From Duganella alba (GTDB taxonomy: Bacteria; Pseudomonadota; Gammaproteobacteria; Burkholderiales; Burkholderiaceae_D): DNA of 64,000 nt. The notes below the pieces were generated by a model. It did no database searches and was not told the origin of the DNA. It was given only the letters and a program-made list of their open reading frames with translations. This document shows positions 47,093 through 55,609 of this stretch, piece by piece. A program made the position numbers and the translations under genes. The stretch covers positions 273,581 to 337,580 of the forward strand of contig NZ_WKJN01000003.1 in NCBI RefSeq assembly GCF_009674495.1, given 5' to 3'. The number at the start of each line of letters is the position of its first letter. Position 1 is the first letter of the stretch.

Positions 47093-47313
47093 TATGCACC
47101 GGTTACCAGCCCCACCGCCTCAAGGGAGTCGTCTGGCAGGCGTCGAACCAAACCTATCGACGAGCCATCCCCTTTTCGCTTCTCATCATAAGCAATCTTT
47201 AAAAGCGCAAAAGCACCCTTCATTGCTTCGGCCTTGCTAATGCCGCGTTCGTACGCAAACGTAGTGAGAAAATCGTCAATTTCGCTGGACAAACTTAAGG
47301 TCATGGTTCGCAT
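47092..47313 (-). CDS. Small ribbon-helix-helix (CopG-like) protein
   Basis: A 73-residue protein beginning MRTMTLSLSSEIDDFLTTFA, followed by RGISKAEAMKGAFALLK. This strand-helix-helix pattern fits CopG/Arc DNA-binding proteins. The ATG at 47313 has an excellent site (GGAGGTG, seven bases upstream); five more codons are open before it but less likely. It is coupled by a TAATG overlap to the membrane protein gene. Probably an autoregulatory repressor of the pair. Confidence 0.7.
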   Translation of the reverse strand: MRTMTLSLSSEIDDFLTTFAYERGISKAEAMKGAFALLKIAYDEKRKGDGSSIGLVRRLPDDSLEAVGLVTGA

Positions 47314-47387
47314 GGTGCACCTCCGCATGTGAGGAAAAAATTATACTGCGATGGTGCGAGGTCGCCATTTGATCCAAGGCAAACGGA

Positions 47388-48803
47388 TCAGGGAGAAGAT
47401 ACGGAAGTGGTCAATGCCGACTTCTGCATCAGCGCCGGCAGCAAAATAGTGGTCATGATTTTGTTGGGCGGTGTGCTGCCGGCGTTGTAGCCGCCGCCGG
47501 TGAATACTGCCACCAGATCGAACTCCGGCACGATGAAGATTTTCTGGCCGCCGTTGCCCTGCGCCGCGCTCACCTGCACCACGCGCTCGCCTTGCGGCGT
47601 GTCGACGTTGAATCGCTGTAGCCACCAGAAATAACCGTAGTCGGTGCCATCGATCTGGCTTTGCCGCGTCAGCGATTCATGCACCCATGCCGATGACACG
47701 ATCTGCTTGCCGTGCCAGCGGCCGCCGTCCGCATACAGCAGACCTATCTTCAGCATGTCGCGTGGACGCATGTGCAACTGCGAGTATTCCTTGTTGGCGT
47801 TGGTGAGCGTGTAGTTCCAGCGCCAGTCGGAGACCTTGATGCCCAGTGGCGCAAACAACGCGTCGCGGGCGAAATCCGGCAACGCCATCTTCACCGCATT
47901 CTCCGTCGCGCGTCCGACAACGGCGACCCCGCCCGAGCAATAGCGGGCAACACGGCCCGGCTCTTCCGCCATCGGCAAATCCAGCGTTGCCTTGACCCAG
48001 TCGGGGAATTCGTAAATCCGTTGTTCGTTGCCCGGCGAGGCGGCATCGTAGTCGTTGCAGGACAGGCCGGAACGCATGGCCAGAAAATCGCCCAGGGTAA
48101 TGCGCTGTTTGCGCGGGTCCGGATTCGCGTAGCTTGGATACGTCATCAGCGGCAGCACCGGCTGTGTGGCGCCATCCAGCTTGCCGCGATCGGCGGCGAT
48201 GCCGGCCAGCGCGCTGACAATGGACTTGGTGGCGGACCGCATCTGGTGCGTGCGCTGGATATCGTAGCCGTAGAAGTACTCTTCCAGCACCAGGTGACCG
48301 CGCTGGTAGAGCAACACGCCGTGCACGTCGCGCCACGTCTCATCCAGAATGCCGCGGACGATCTTTTCACCAACCGCCACGCCGATATCCGAATCCGCCA
48401 GCGTGCCGACAGCGATGCCGTCGTTCAGATCCGGCGGCGCACGATAGTGGTAGTCAGACGAGACGCGCGGCCGCATCAGCGCGCGCGTTTGTTCCGTGAT
48501 GCCGTCGCCGGTGCGCCGGTACACCACGGAGCCGTCAACAAACTCGGTGATCCGGCCATCGGCATCGCGGTGGAAGGGAATTTTTCGGCCGCCAGGATTG
48601 GCGAAATCGTCGCCGCCCAGGCGGCGCAGCCGGTACTTGGCTTCGTCGATAACCGCCACCAGTTCAGCGCCGTCGAGCAGTTCGGCGACCTGGCCGTCGG
48701 CGGCGATGTAGGTGCCGGTGTAGTTGGCCAGCGGAGGATCGGCAGCCAACACACGCAACGGCAGGAGCAGCACCAGCGTCGTCAGGATGCGCGAGGCCGC
48801 CAT
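47388..48803 (-). CDS. Serine hydrolase of the beta-lactamase / class C fold
   Basis: A 471-residue exported protein with a signal peptide (MAASRILTTLVLLLPLRVLAA), a small N-terminal domain (about 25-120) and a beta-lactamase-fold domain. The catalytic SxxK is SATK (Ser190, Lys193), and YCSGG is likely the Tyr motif. This resembles EstB/NylB-type esterases or amidases rather than resistance enzymes. Its ATG shares one base with the GH43 stop, so it belongs to the sugar operon and may be a carbohydrate esterase (inference). Confidence 0.83.
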   Translation of the reverse strand: MAASRILTTLVLLLPLRVLAADPPLANYTGTYIAADGQVAELLDGAELVAVIDEAKYRLRRLGGDDFANPGGRKIPFHRDADGRITEFVDGSVVYRRTGDGITEQTRALMRPRVSSDYHYRAPPDLNDGIAVGTLADSDIGVAVGEKIVRGILDETWRDVHGVLLYQRGHLVLEEYFYGYDIQRTHQMRSATKSIVSALAGIAADRGKLDGATQPVLPLMTYPSYANPDPRKQRITLGDFLAMRSGLSCNDYDAASPGNEQRIYEFPDWVKATLDLPMAEEPGRVARYCSGGVAVVGRATENAVKMALPDFARDALFAPLGIKVSDWRWNYTLTNANKEYSQLHMRPRDMLKIGLLYADGGRWHGKQIVSSAWVHESLTRQSQIDGTDYGYFWWLQRFNVDTPQGERVVQVSAAQGNGGQKIFIVPEFDLVAVFTGGGYNAGSTPPNKIMTTILLPALMQKSALTTSVSSP

Positions 48804-50368
48804 CAGGGCGTGACGCGGAAGTAGTCGATGTCGGCGTGACCGGCGGGACCGGCGCTGAACAGGCCCATTTGGGCCCCGACCCAGCGGCCCATTTTGGCGG
48901 TGAACTGGGCGCCGATCGGCGTGTACTTCTTGCCGTCGACGCTGTAGGAGAAGTTGGTAACGCCGCCTGCGATCACGCGCATGCGCAGCCATACCTGCGA
49001 CGATGGCAGCTCCACGCCAGCTTCCTGCTGCTCATGGCAGGCCGCGTCGGCCTTGTAGCAGCTCACCAGCGCCAGCTGTGTCCTGCCGTCGAGACGGCGC
49101 GTGCCGAGCCAGGCGTAATCGGAACCGTACATCACCATGCCGGCGACGCCGCCTTCCGCCAGCCCGGCGGCGTCCAGCCTGGTCTCGACCGTGAACGTTT
49201 CGGCCGGCAGCTTTTGCAGCAGCAGCGACGGCACATCCCACAGGTTGCCGGTGCGCGGCTGGGCGAACAGTCGCAGTCGCCCGTCGCCCAGCGCGTACCA
49301 CGACGGCTGCCAGTTTGCGTTCCACTGCCATTGCAGGCCAAGCGTCGCCCCATTGAATTCATCGCTGCTTGGCGGCGCTGCCGTGGCCTGTCCCGTCACT
49401 GGCAGGCGATGGCGCGCCACCGGCTGGCCGGCCGCGGTGCCGACATCCTCGCCGATCAGCGGCCAGCCGTCGCGCCACGTCATTGGTTGCAGATGCACCA
49501 CGCGGCCATAGGCGCGCTTGTCCTGGAAGTGGATGAACCAGTCCTCGCCTTGCGGCGTCTGCACCCACGCGCCCTGGTGCGGGCCGTTTACCGTTGAACC
49601 GCCCTGCGCCATGACGATGCGGTCCTCATATGGCCCGTCGATGCTGCGTGAGCGGAACACCGACTGCCAGCCGGTTTCCACGCCGCCGGCCGGTGCAAAC
49701 ACGTAGTAGTAGCCATCGCGCTTGTAGAGTTTCGGGCCTTCCAGCGTGGTGTACTTGGGCAGCTTGTCGCCGTTGATGATGATCTTGCCCGCGTCATCGA
49801 GCAGGCGGCTGCCGTTCGGCGCCATGCGGCGCAGCGTCAGCACGTTGGCGAAACCGGCGCGGCTCCTGGCCCACGCATGCAGCAGGTAGGCCTGGCCGTC
49901 GTCGTCCCACAGCGGCGTCGGATCGATCAGGCCTTTGCCGGCGGCCAGCAGATGCGGCGCGCTCCACGGCCCGGTGAACGAGATCGCCGTCATCACGTAG
50001 ATGCCGAAATCGGGATCGGGATAGAAGATCCAGAACTTGCCGTCGTGGTAGCGCAGGCAAGGCGCCCACACGCCCTTGCCATGCTGCGGCCTGGCGAAGA
50101 CATCCAGCGGCACCAGCTGCGGCAGAGCGTGGCCGACCAGCGTCCAGTTGACCATGTCCGGCGACTGCAGCAGCGGCAGCCCCGGCGCGTTATTGAAACT
50201 GGAGGAGACCAGGTAATACATGTCGCCGACGCGGATCGCATCGGGATCGGAATAGTCGGCGTGAATAATCGGGTTCTGATACTGCGCCACAGGCGCGGTC
50301 GTACAGGCGGCCAGCAGGGCCGCAAATAAAAAGGGCAGACACCGTATCAGTATCCGCCCCATCATCAT
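48803..50368 (-). CDS. Glycoside hydrolase family 43 lipoprotein with C-terminal beta-sandwich
   Basis: A 521-residue predicted lipoprotein (lipobox LLAAC, Cys22). The five-bladed GH43 propeller spans about 30-315: Asp41 (DYSDPD) as base, Asp149 (LIDPTP) as pKa modulator and Glu210 (LEGPKLY) as acid. A C-terminal xylosidase-C2-type domain (about 345-520; SSDEFNG...LGLQWQWN) follows. GH43 members act on arabinan, xylan or galactan side chains; in this context arabinose or galactose side chains of pectin are likely. Starts in an ATG triplet overlapping the lactonase stop. Confidence 0.9.
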   Translation of the reverse strand: MMMGRILIRCLPFLFAALLAACTTAPVAQYQNPIIHADYSDPDAIRVGDMYYLVSSSFNNAPGLPLLQSPDMVNWTLVGHALPQLVPLDVFARPQHGKGVWAPCLRYHDGKFWIFYPDPDFGIYVMTAISFTGPWSAPHLLAAGKGLIDPTPLWDDDGQAYLLHAWARSRAGFANVLTLRRMAPNGSRLLDDAGKIIINGDKLPKYTTLEGPKLYKRDGYYYVFAPAGGVETGWQSVFRSRSIDGPYEDRIVMAQGGSTVNGPHQGAWVQTPQGEDWFIHFQDKRAYGRVVHLQPMTWRDGWPLIGEDVGTAAGQPVARHRLPVTGQATAAPPSSDEFNGATLGLQWQWNANWQPSWYALGDGRLRLFAQPRTGNLWDVPSLLLQKLPAETFTVETRLDAAGLAEGGVAGMVMYGSDYAWLGTRRLDGRTQLALVSCYKADAACHEQQEAGVELPSSQVWLRMRVIAGGVTNFSYSVDGKKYTPIGAQFTAKMGRWVGAQMGLFSAGPAGHADIDYFRVTP

Positions 50369-51243
50369 GCTCCAAACGGCGTTTCAGCCACGCCCTTGAC
50401 GCCCGGCCGCAGCAACGCGACCGCTCCGCCCCACTCCGCATCTTCCGGCTTGCCGGAGACGATGGAGGTGACCATCAGCGTATCCAGATCCCGTCCGCCG
50501 AAGGCGCACATGGATGGCTTGAGCATCGGCACGTCGATACGGCGATCCAGCTTGCCGTCCGGCGTGAAGCGCAGCACGCAGCCGCCGTCGTTACCGCAGA
50601 TCCAGTAGCAGCCGTCGGCGTCGACCGCCGCGCCGTCGGGACGGCCGGCATAGGTCGTCATGTCGGCGAACACGCGGCGGTTGCTTGGCACGCCATCAGC
50701 GATGTCGTAGTCGAACGACCACACCATGCGCCGCTGCGGATGCGAATCCGACAGGTACATGGTGCGGCCGTCCGGCGAAAACGCCGTGCCGTTCTGCGTC
50801 AGCAGCTCGGACACGAACGACGCCGAAATGCCGCGCGCCGCATCGTAGCGATACAGCTGGCCCACCGCCTTGGCGGCGCCCATGTCCATGAACATGGTGC
50901 CGGCCCAGAAGCGGCCTTGGCGGTCGCAACGCCCATCGTTGAAGCGCATGCCTTCGCCCAGGCCGGAGGCCGGCGTCGCCAGCTTCAGCGCCGCCGCGTT
51001 CTGGCCCGCGCCCAGTTCCAGGCTGAAGATACCGGTCTCCATGCCCGCGATCAGGCCACCGCCAGCCTTGGCCGCCACGCAGGCGACCATCTCGGCGTTA
51101 TCCCAATAGCGGGTGGCGCCGCTGGCGGCGTCCATGCGCCACACGCGCCTGGCCGGGATATCCACCCAGTACCAGGCGTTTTCCGCCGCGCTCCACGTTG
51201 GGCTTTCGCCCACCGTGCAACTCACGCCATTTACGCGTTCCAT
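50365..51243 (-). CDS. SMP-30/gluconolactonase-family lactonase
   Basis: A 292-residue six-bladed propeller hydrolase of the SMP-30/regucalcin family. Metal-site residues are Glu13 (GESPTW), Asn in FNDGRCD, and Asp in [12 protein letters not shown]. It would open the galactaro- or glucaro-lactone made by Udh to the free aldarate, which GarD then uses. It overlaps the ALDH gene by 13 bases and GH43 by four, so translation is coupled along this operon. Confidence 0.9.
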   Translation of the reverse strand: MERVNGVSCTVGESPTWSAAENAWYWVDIPARRVWRMDAASGATRYWDNAEMVACVAAKAGGGLIAGMETGIFSLELGAGQNAAALKLATPASGLGEGMRFNDGRCDRQGRFWAGTMFMDMGAAKAVGQLYRYDAARGISASFVSELLTQNGTAFSPDGRTMYLSDSHPQRRMVWSFDYDIADGVPSNRRVFADMTTYAGRPDGAAVDADGCYWICGNDGGCVLRFTPDGKLDRRIDVPMLKPSMCAFGGRDLDTLMVTSIVSGKPEDAEWGGAVALLRPGVKGVAETPFGA

Positions 51244-52808
51244 ACCAGATCGCCGTTCACCACACGCGGGATCTTCTGCGGATTGGCGTCAGCCAGCGAT
51301 TCCGGCAGCAAGTACGCAGGCACGTCCTGGTACGACACCGGACGCAGGAAGCGGTCGATCGCCGATGCGCCTACCGAGGTCGAACGGCTGTCCGAGGTCG
51401 ATGGGAACGGGCCGCCGTGAACCATGGCGTGCGCCACTTCCACGCCGGTGCCAAAGCCGTTGAACAGGATGCGGCCCACTTTGCGCTCCAGGATAGGCAG
51501 CAGCTTGGTGGCCAGCGCCTTGTCGTCGGCGGTGGCGTGCACGGCGCCGGTCAACTGGCCTTCCAGGTGCTCGGCGACAGCCAGCAGTTCTTCTTCGTTC
51601 TCGGCCACCACCAGCAGCGAGGTTGGGCCAAAGATTTCGCCTTCCAGCGCGGTGTCGGTCAGGAAGCGCTTGGCGTCAACCTGGTACAGGAACGCCTGGG
51701 CTGCGCACGGTGCATCGGTGGTCTGGCCGACAGCGACCTGCTTGACGCCGTCCACGCCAGCCAGGCCTTTGACGCCGCTGACGTAGGCTTTGTGGATGCC
51801 CGGGGTCAGCATGGTGGCCGCGCCCTTGGCGCCGATGGTGCCGGCGGCAGCGTCGACGAAGGCTTGCAGCTTGTCGGATTTCAGCGCGATCAGCAGGCCC
51901 GGGTTGGTGCAGAACTGGCCGGCGCCCAGGGTCAGCGAATCGGCGAAGGCTTGCGGCAGCTTGGGATTGTCCAGCGCGCCTGGCAGCAGGAACACCGGAT
52001 TGATCGAGCTCATTTCCGCATACACAGGGATCGGCTCTTTACGGGCCGCAGCGGTTTGCATCAGGGCGATGCCGCCGGCGCGCGAGCCGGTGAAGCCAAC
52101 CGCCTTGATGAACGGATGCGCCACCAGGTTCTGGCCGATGGTCTGGCCCGAGCCGATCAGCATCGAGAACACGCCTTCAGGCATATTGCACTCTTCAGCG
52201 GCCTTGGCCACAGCCTTGCCGACCAGTTCCGACGTACCCAGGTGAGCCGAGTGGGCCTTGACGATGACCGGGCAGCCGGCCGCCAGTGCCGAGGCGGTAT
52301 CGCCGCCAGCCACCGAGAACGCCAGCGGGAAGTTCGACGCGCCGAACACGGCAACCGGGCCCAGGCCGATTTTGCGCAGGCGCAGGTCAGGACGTGGCGC
52401 AGGGACGCGGTCCGGCAGCGCGCTGTCCAGCGTCGCGGTCTGGAAGCGGCCGTCGCGCACCACCTTCGCGAACAGGCGCAGCTGGCCGACGGTGCGACCG
52501 CGTTCGCCTTCCAGGCGGGCTTGCGGCAGGCCGGTTTCCTGCATGGCGCGCTCGATCAGGGTCGGGCCCAGATCCATGATGCGGTCAGCGATGGTTTCCA
52601 GGAATTTGGCGCGCACTTCCAGGCTGGTGGCGCGGTACACGTCGAAAGCCGCGTTGGCCAGTTCGGCCGCGCGTTGCAGGTCGGCGGCGCCGGCCAGGCC
52701 GAACGCTGGCTCGATTTCAGCGTTACGGGATGGATCGATGGCCTTGATGGTGCCTTCTTTGCCCAGGACCGCGCTGCGGCCAATGATCATTTCGCCTGCT
52801 ACTTGCAT
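51231..52808 (-). CDS. 2,5-dioxovalerate (alpha-ketoglutaric semialdehyde) dehydrogenase
   Basis: A 525-residue NAD(P)-dependent aldehyde dehydrogenase. The catalytic Cys is in [10 protein letters not shown], the general-base Glu in [11 protein letters not shown], and the nucleotide loop in GFTGSRAGG. Length and the N-terminal MIIGRS segment place it with the KGSADH group that oxidises 2-oxoglutarate semialdehyde to 2-oxoglutarate. This is the last step of the aldarate route, taking the KdgD product. Strong AGGAG site before the ATG; a hairpin separates it from kdgD. Confidence 0.92.
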   Translation of the reverse strand: MQVAGEMIIGRSAVLGKEGTIKAIDPSRNAEIEPAFGLAGAADLQRAAELANAAFDVYRATSLEVRAKFLETIADRIMDLGPTLIERAMQETGLPQARLEGERGRTVGQLRLFAKVVRDGRFQTATLDSALPDRVPAPRPDLRLRKIGLGPVAVFGASNFPLAFSVAGGDTASALAAGCPVIVKAHSAHLGTSELVGKAVAKAAEECNMPEGVFSMLIGSGQTIGQNLVAHPFIKAVGFTGSRAGGIALMQTAAARKEPIPVYAEMSSINPVFLLPGALDNPKLPQAFADSLTLGAGQFCTNPGLLIALKSDKLQAFVDAAAGTIGAKGAATMLTPGIHKAYVSGVKGLAGVDGVKQVAVGQTTDAPCAAQAFLYQVDAKRFLTDTALEGEIFGPTSLLVVAENEEELLAVAEHLEGQLTGAVHATADDKALATKLLPILERKVGRILFNGFGTGVEVAHAMVHGGPFPSTSDSRSTSVGASAIDRFLRPVSYQDVPAYLLPESLADANPQKIPRVVNGDLVWNA

Positions 52809-52827
52809 GTTGACTCCTAATGGTTGA

Positions 52828-52851
52828 AAAGCGCGGTCGGAGCCGCGCTTT
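52828..52851 (-). terminator. Hairpin between kdgD and the semialdehyde dehydrogenase gene
   Basis: AAAGCGCGG and CCGCGCTTT form a nine-base stem with a six-base loop, followed on the minus strand by a short T run. It may reduce expression of downstream genes relative to kdgD. Confidence 0.6.
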
Positions 52852-52880
52852 GATTTTGCTTATGGGTATAGCTTAGCTGA

Positions 52881-53792
52881 TTACTGCGCGCCTTGCTTGA
52901 GCATCAGTTTGTGCAGCATGTCGATTTCTTCCGCGTTCAGGTCGGTCAGCGGTGCGCGCACCGGACCGGCATCGTAGCCCGCCAGTTTGGCGCCGGCCTT
53001 GACGATCGACACGGCGTAACCGGCTTTGCGGTTGCGGATGTCCAGGTATGGCAGGAAGAACTCGTCGATCATGCGGTTCTGTTCGGCGTGGTTGTCCGAC
53101 GCGACAGCGTGGTAGAAGTCCATCGCCAGTTTCGGCATGAAGTTGAACACGGCCGACGAGTACACCGGGGTACCCAGCGCCTTGTAGGCGGCGGCGTACA
53201 CTTCCGCGGTTGGCAGGCCGCCCAGGTAGCTGAAGCGGTCGCCCATTTTGCGCCAGATCGAGACCATCAGTTCGATGTCGCCGATGCCGTCCTTGAAGCC
53301 GATCAGGTTAGGGCAACGGTCCGCCAGGATCGCCAGCGAGTTCGGGCTCAGGCGGCAGTTGGCGCGGTTGTACACCACAACGCCCAGGTTGGTGGCTTTG
53401 CAGACTTCCGCCACGTGTTCGATCAGGCCGTCCTGCGACGCTTCGGTCAGGTAGTGCGGCAGCAGCAGCAGACCTTGCGCGCCGGCTTTCTCGGCTTCCT
53501 TGGCATAAGCGGCAGCCACGCGGGTCGGACCACCGACGCCGGCCAAGATCGGCACCTGACCACGGCAGGTATCGACGGCGGTCTTGATGATTTCAGGGTA
53601 TTCCTGTGGGGTCAGCGAGAAGAACTCGCCGGTGCCGCCGGCGGCGAACAGCGCGGTCGCGCCGTATGGAGCCAGCCATTCCAGACGTTTGATATAGGTC
53701 GACTTGTTGAAGTTGCCTTCAGCATCAAAGTCGGTAACCGGGAACGACAGCAGGCCGGAGGAAAGGATTTTTTTCAGGTCATTCGGTTGCAT
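52881..53792 (-). CDS. kdgD: 5-dehydro-4-deoxyglucarate dehydratase
   Basis: KdgD converts the GarD product to 2-oxoglutarate semialdehyde, CO2 and water. The 303-residue DapA-superfamily barrel has the Schiff-base Lys in IGFKDGIGD, the VVYNRANC strand with the conserved Tyr, and the N-terminal GGTGEFFSL substrate loop. The start at 53792 is chosen over an ATG 12 bases upstream because GGAG lies eight bases before it and it gives the standard [10 protein letters not shown] start. Its promoter region contains the second GntR palindrome. Confidence 0.94.
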   Translation of the reverse strand: MQPNDLKKILSSGLLSFPVTDFDAEGNFNKSTYIKRLEWLAPYGATALFAAGGTGEFFSLTPQEYPEIIKTAVDTCRGQVPILAGVGGPTRVAAAYAKEAEKAGAQGLLLLPHYLTEASQDGLIEHVAEVCKATNLGVVVYNRANCRLSPNSLAILADRCPNLIGFKDGIGDIELMVSIWRKMGDRFSYLGGLPTAEVYAAAYKALGTPVYSSAVFNFMPKLAMDFYHAVASDNHAEQNRMIDEFFLPYLDIRNRKAGYAVSIVKAGAKLAGYDAGPVRAPLTDLNAEEIDMLHKLMLKQGAQ

Positions 53793-53847
53793 TACAGTCT
53801 CCAAATATTAACGTCTGGTGAAATGGGTGAAGACGCTCTTGCGCCGT

Positions 53848-53867
53848 GTTGTATGACATCGTACAAC
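53848..53867. promoter_or_regulatory. GntR operator upstream of kdgD
   Basis: GTTGTA and TACAAC flank an eight-base centre that is itself nearly symmetrical, giving an 18-of-20 palindrome. It lies about 56 bases upstream of the kdgD start. A half-site GTTGTATGAC recurs just before the regulator gene at 54684 (54696-54705). Confidence 0.75.
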
Positions 53868-53886
53868 TAGATCCGGTTGGAAGCAA

Positions 53887-53913
53887 GCGATTTAACGTAA
53901 AGCGTCAAATCGC
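53887..53913 (-). terminator. Hairpin after the second gntR gene
   Basis: GCGATTTAACG pairs with CGTCAAATCGC (one mismatch) around a five-base loop, 16 bases beyond the gntR stop. It likely limits read-through into kdgD. Confidence 0.6.
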
Positions 53914-53928
53914 CTGCCCTGTCGTTGT

Positions 53929-54684
53929 TTAAACGCTCACCTCTTGCTGGGCGCGGCGCAGGCGCTCGCGGCTGTTGCTGAGGTGGGTGCGCATCGCCGC
54001 GCGCGCCGCTTCCGCGTCCTTGCGCAGGATGGCGTGATAGATATCGTCGTGCTCGCGGTTGACGCGTTCCTGGTAAGCCACCGGATCGTCATGCGCCAGT
54101 TGCGCCGAGTCGAGGCGCGCGCGCGGGATGATGGTGTTGCCCAGGTCGCTGAGGATGTCGACGAAATAACGGTTGCCGGTGGCCTGCGCGATCAGCAGGT
54201 GGAAGGCCTTGTCCGACTCCACCGCGCCGGGACGGTTCTGCGACGACACGATGCGCTTGAGCGCCGCGTCCATCGCCTGCACCTGCTCTTCGCTGCGGCG
54301 GCTGGCGGCCAGCCAGGCGGCCTCCGTTTCCAGGCTGATGCGCAGCTCCAGGATGGACAGCACGTCGCCGATGGTGCGGATGGTGTCGGCGGCAAAGATA
54401 TTGGTGGGCTGCGGCTCCAGCACAAAAGTGCCGATGCCGTGGCGGGTCTGCACCAGGCCGGCGGCCTGCAGGTGCGAGATGGCCTCGCGCACCACGGTGC
54501 GGCTGACGCCGTGCATTTCCATGATGACGGACTCGGTCGGCAGCTTTTCACCCGGTTTCAGCGTGCCGGCCTGGATGCTGCTGGTGAAGCTCTCCACCAC
54601 GCCCTGGGCGAGGTTGCGGTGCTTCTTCTTCGGCACGAGGGCGGGCGCGGCGGCGGCAGCGGGGACTGTTGCGGTCTGATTCAT
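53929..54684 (-). CDS. GntR/FadR-family regulator of the kdgD operon (FCD domain)
   Basis: A 251-residue regulator with an Ala/Pro-rich N-terminal tail (about 1-22). The winged HTH spans about 25-95 (LPTESVIMEMHGVSRTVVRE), then an FCD domain with metal-site residues visible in DKAFHLLIA, EHDDIYHAI and MRTHLSN. It is upstream of kdgD on the same strand, and its own leader contains GTTGTATGAC, half of the palindrome before kdgD. That indicates autoregulation and control of the kdgD-ALDH-lactonase-GH43 operon. Confidence 0.88.
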   Translation of the reverse strand: MNQTATVPAAAAAPALVPKKKHRNLAQGVVESFTSSIQAGTLKPGEKLPTESVIMEMHGVSRTVVREAISHLQAAGLVQTRHGIGTFVLEPQPTNIFAADTIRTIGDVLSILELRISLETEAAWLAASRRSEEQVQAMDAALKRIVSSQNRPGAVESDKAFHLLIAQATGNRYFVDILSDLGNTIIPRARLDSAQLAHDDPVAYQERVNREHDDIYHAILRKDAEAARAAMRTHLSNSRERLRRAQQEVSV

Positions 54685-54695
54685 GGCGGTTTGCT

Positions 54696-54705
54696 GTTGT
54701 ATGAC
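54696..54705. promoter_or_regulatory. GntR half-site in the regulator's own leader
   Basis: GTTGTATGAC, identical to the left half of the palindrome at 53848, lies 11 bases upstream of the regulator's start. The right half is degenerate. Confidence 0.5.
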
Positions 54706-54774
54706 GACTATAAGGATACACGTATTGGTGTACGGATTATATCGACAACATCATTTTCACAACAAATTGTCTGC

Positions 54775-55593
54775 TTACACCAGCAGCGCCGCGCTCATCG
54801 AGGCGGCCTCCTCGGCCGATTCGTGCAGGATCTGGTCCAGCAAGGCGTTGTCGTCGACAAACCCCGACAGCGACGGGCTGTCCTCGGCGGCGGCCAATGG
54901 CGAGCGCACCGGCGCCAGGCGCTTGGCGATCAGCAGCGTGTCGCGCAGGCCCAGCGGCGGCGGCGTCAGCGTGGCGCCGCGCAGCGAGACGATGGCCTGG
55001 CTAACCGGTTCGGGAATGCTCAATTTCTTCATCATCTCGCGCGAAATGATTTCCTGCGCCGCGCCCATCCACGCCACCGAGTCGTCCAGCAGGCCGGGAA
55101 TCTCATCGGCGCGCGACAGCAGGTAGAAGCCGCCGGCCTCGTGCACGATGCCGGCGAACAGCGCGGTATCCGGATCGGAAGACGTCAGCTTGCGGCCGAT
55201 GACGTGGGCCAGCGCCGCCACGTGCGCCGTGTGGCGCCATAGCTGATCGGCCTGCGCGCGCAGTTGCGGATCGCGGATGCGGGCGCCGAACTGGCGCACC
55301 ACCATTGCCGCCGCCATGGTGTACAGGTTGCGGTAGCCGACGCGCTGCACCGCCGCCCGCACGCTGGTGACCGGCGTGCCGCTGCGATTGAACACTGCCG
55401 CATTGGCCAGCGCCACGGTGCGCGCGGCCAGCATCGGCTCGCCCAGCACCTTGCGGATCACATCGTCCATCTCGCAATCCGGATCGGCGAGCGCCAGCTG
55501 CAGGCGCAGCGCCGCGTTCACGCTGGTCGGAAAAACCAGTTCGCCGCGCGCGGCCTGCGCGAGGATCTGCGAGAAGTCTTTAAGTTTTACCAT
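54775..55593 (-). CDS. HDOD domain protein
   Basis: A 272-residue protein made almost entirely of an HDOD domain (about 15-215; FPTSVNAALRLQLALADPD near the start, HVAALAHVIGRKL and GIVHEAGGFYLL in the core). HDOD proteins resemble HD phosphodiesterases without full catalytic residues and act in signalling, chemotaxis and motility control. The start at 55593 (MVKLKDF) is preferred to an ATG 39 bases upstream because it begins the conserved part. A TATAAT box lies just six bases before it. It follows the MFS gene by 16 bases. Confidence 0.85.
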   Translation of the reverse strand: MVKLKDFSQILAQAARGELVFPTSVNAALRLQLALADPDCEMDDVIRKVLGEPMLAARTVALANAAVFNRSGTPVTSVRAAVQRVGYRNLYTMAAAMVVRQFGARIRDPQLRAQADQLWRHTAHVAALAHVIGRKLTSSDPDTALFAGIVHEAGGFYLLSRADEIPGLLDDSVAWMGAAQEIISREMMKKLSIPEPVSQAIVSLRGATLTPPPLGLRDTLLIAKRLAPVRSPLAAAEDSPSLSGFVDDNALLDQILHESAEEAASMSAALLV

Positions 55594-55599
55594 GGAAAC

Positions 55600-55605
55600 A
55601 TTATA
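55600..55605 (-). promoter_or_regulatory. -10-like TATAAT immediately before the HDOD start codon
   Basis: A perfect TATAAT on the minus strand ends six bases before the ATG, so transcription would start at or near the A of ATG and yield a leaderless message. No good -35 at 16-18 bases was seen, so it may be coincidental. Confidence 0.35.
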
Positions 55606-55609
55606 GCCC

